DNA from: a bacterium UBP18_UBA7526
Lineage (GTDB): Bacteria > UBP18 > UBA7526
Assembly: GCA_002478245.1 (NCBI GenBank)
Contig: DLMW01000070.1
Location: 1-6,331, forward strand
DNA length: 6,331 nt
Direction: 5' to 3'
Below the pieces are notes generated by a model. The model saw nothing but the letters and a program-made list of their open reading frames with translations. It did not search any database and was not told the origin of the DNA. Position 1 is the first letter of the stretch. Every line of letters starts with the position of its first letter. Below are positions 5,383-6,331 of the stretch, piece by piece. The position numbers were made by a program, and so were the translations under genes.

Positions 5383-6331
5383 CTATTTTCTCAGCCAGTG
5401 CAGGGGATCCAATGGGGTGCCGTCCTTCCTCATCTCAAAGTAAAGATAGGGGCCTTTTTTGGAAGCGGTCTGGCCTACCTTGCCAATCAGTTGCCCTCCT
5501 TCTACCTCCTGATTCTCCTTAACCAGGATGCTATCCAGATGGGCATAGAGGGTGTAGTAGCCCCCTCCGTGAGCGATCATGACCATCTTTCCGTATTCCC
5601 TCAAGCCCGGTTCCTGCGACCACTGGGCAAAGACCACTGTTCCCTTCGATACCGCCCACACTTCTGCCCCTTGGGGAGCCTTAATATCAATCCCTTTATG
5701 GAAGATATAGGTTTTGTATTGAGGATGTTGATGCTTCCCATAGGTTTTGGTTACCTCGTGGCTTATGGTCGGCCAGGGTAAGCGCCCTTCCTTCTGACTG
5801 AAGGCTAGAGAGGCGAGGCGTGCCTCTTCTACGGTCTCCTTCTTCCTGGCTTCCAGGTTCCTAATCAGATTCTCCAGTTCCTTTGCCGCCTTCTCCAGTT
5901 CCCCAACCCTTTTCTCATAGGCTATCCTCTCTTTCTCTATCCTGGCTAAAAGTTCGTCCTTCGCCTTCTTATCCTTCTCTATCTCAGATTTTCTCTCTAA
6001 GGCTATCTCTTTGGCGGTGGTAATCTTTGCCCTTCTCCCCTCCAGGCTCTTCTTCTCCTTTTCTATTCCTTCTCTCCTTTCTTTATCCCTGGCTAAGCGG
6101 TTAGCGTCAAAGAGCGCCATAACCTTTAAGTGATACCTCTCTTGGGCTTCCTTGGGAAAGTCATGGGGATAGGAGGGACTCTTTCTCTTGTAGATAATGA
6201 TCAATCTCTCTTCCAGAGTATTCTGGCTGATCCTTAAGTTTTCAGTTGCTCCTTCTAAGTCCTTCTCTTTCTCCTCTAACCTCTCCTTATTTTCCTTTAG
6301 GCTCTCATCGTAGATAGTAATCTCCTTCTTC
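5383..6331 (-). CDS. envC: EnvC-like murein hydrolase activator, coiled coil plus degenerate LytM/M23 domain (5' partial)
   Basis: The reading frame is open to the right edge, so the N-terminus (signal peptide, first part of the coiled coil) lies outside the window; 316 codons are visible, ending in TAG. Visible residues 1-175 are a highly charged, Lys/Glu/Arg-rich coiled coil. After a short GRLPWP linker, residues 183-315 form a LytM/M23 domain. The HKGID motif (H211, D215) and YAHL motif (H264) are present, but the usual HLHFE is YLYFE (Y295, Y297), so one zinc ligand and a catalytic His are missing. E. coli EnvC likewise ends in an LYFE-type sequence; it does not cut peptidoglycan but activates periplasmic amidases AmiA/AmiB during cell separation. 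By analogy I infer a periplasmic amidase activator. A TTG at 6204 could be read as a start, but coding clearly continues upstream of it. Gene symbol is by homology of architecture and context. Confidence 0.88.
   Translation of the reverse strand, partial: KKEITIYDESLKENKERLEEKEKDLEGATENLRISQNTLEERLIIIYKRKSPSYPHDFPKEAQERYHLKVMALFDANRLARDKERREGIEKEKKSLEGRRAKITTAKEIALERKSEIEKDKKAKDELLARIEKERIAYEKRVGELEKAAKELENLIRNLEARKKETVEEARLASLAFSQKEGRLPWPTISHEVTKTYGKHQHPQYKTYIFHKGIDIKAPQGAEVWAVSKGTVVFAQWSQEPGLREYGKMVMIAHGGGYYTLYAHLDSILVKENQEVEGGQLIGKVGQTASKKGPYLYFEMRKDGTPLDPLHWLRK

Noticed and set aside
5332..5781. 149-codon plus-strand reading frame
   Set aside because: It lies antisense to the conserved M23 domain, has no good ribosome binding site or recognisable domain, and is explained by the coding bias of the opposite strand.
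6202..6204. TTG as the start of the EnvC-like gene
   Set aside because: The same frame stays open to the window edge with continued coiled-coil sequence, and no ribosome binding site precedes the TTG; the gene is 5' partial.

Overview
The window is one strand of a bacterial chromosome. All six recognisable genes lie on the minus strand and are closely packed, so transcription runs from high to low coordinates. In that order they are: an EnvC-like coiled-coil/LytM protein (entering from the right edge, N-terminus missing), a CtpA-type S41 periplasmic protease, a YibQ-type divergent polysaccharide deacetylase, TsaD (tRNA t6A synthesis), an inositol-monophosphatase family enzyme (SuhB-like), and a small membrane-anchored TPR protein. 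The run closes with a 13-bp hairpin terminator at 89-135. Nothing larger than 185 bp is non-coding.

The organism looks like a diderm bacterium from a poorly sampled lineage. EnvC and YibQ homologues are typical of bacteria with an outer membrane, the proteins are rich in Lys/Glu, and Arg is often encoded by AGG/AGA. No phylum can be named safely from this sequence. There is no sign of phage, transposon or CRISPR.

The right half (2684-6331) is an envelope and cell-wall module. It holds a probable amidase activator whose M23 domain has lost its HxH motif, a Ser/Lys processing protease with an intact catalytic site, and a deacetylase-fold protein. E. coli also keeps envC next to yibQ; here ctpA sits between them. 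The left half (186-2623) is housekeeping (tsaD, suhB) plus the TPR protein, which overlaps suhB by ATGA and has a single N-terminal membrane segment.

The most unusual signals are small repeats. A 4.4-copy, 7-bp tandem repeat lies in frame inside tsaD. A degenerate 7-bp-period repeat sits just upstream of tsaD. An 11-bp spaced direct repeat lies between envC and ctpA. There is also a perfect 11-bp hairpin within tsaD. I do not see a wholly new system. The most testable idea is that the protease, the LytM protein and the TPR protein form a regulated cell-wall hydrolysis unit similar in logic to CtpA-LbcA or Prc-NlpI.
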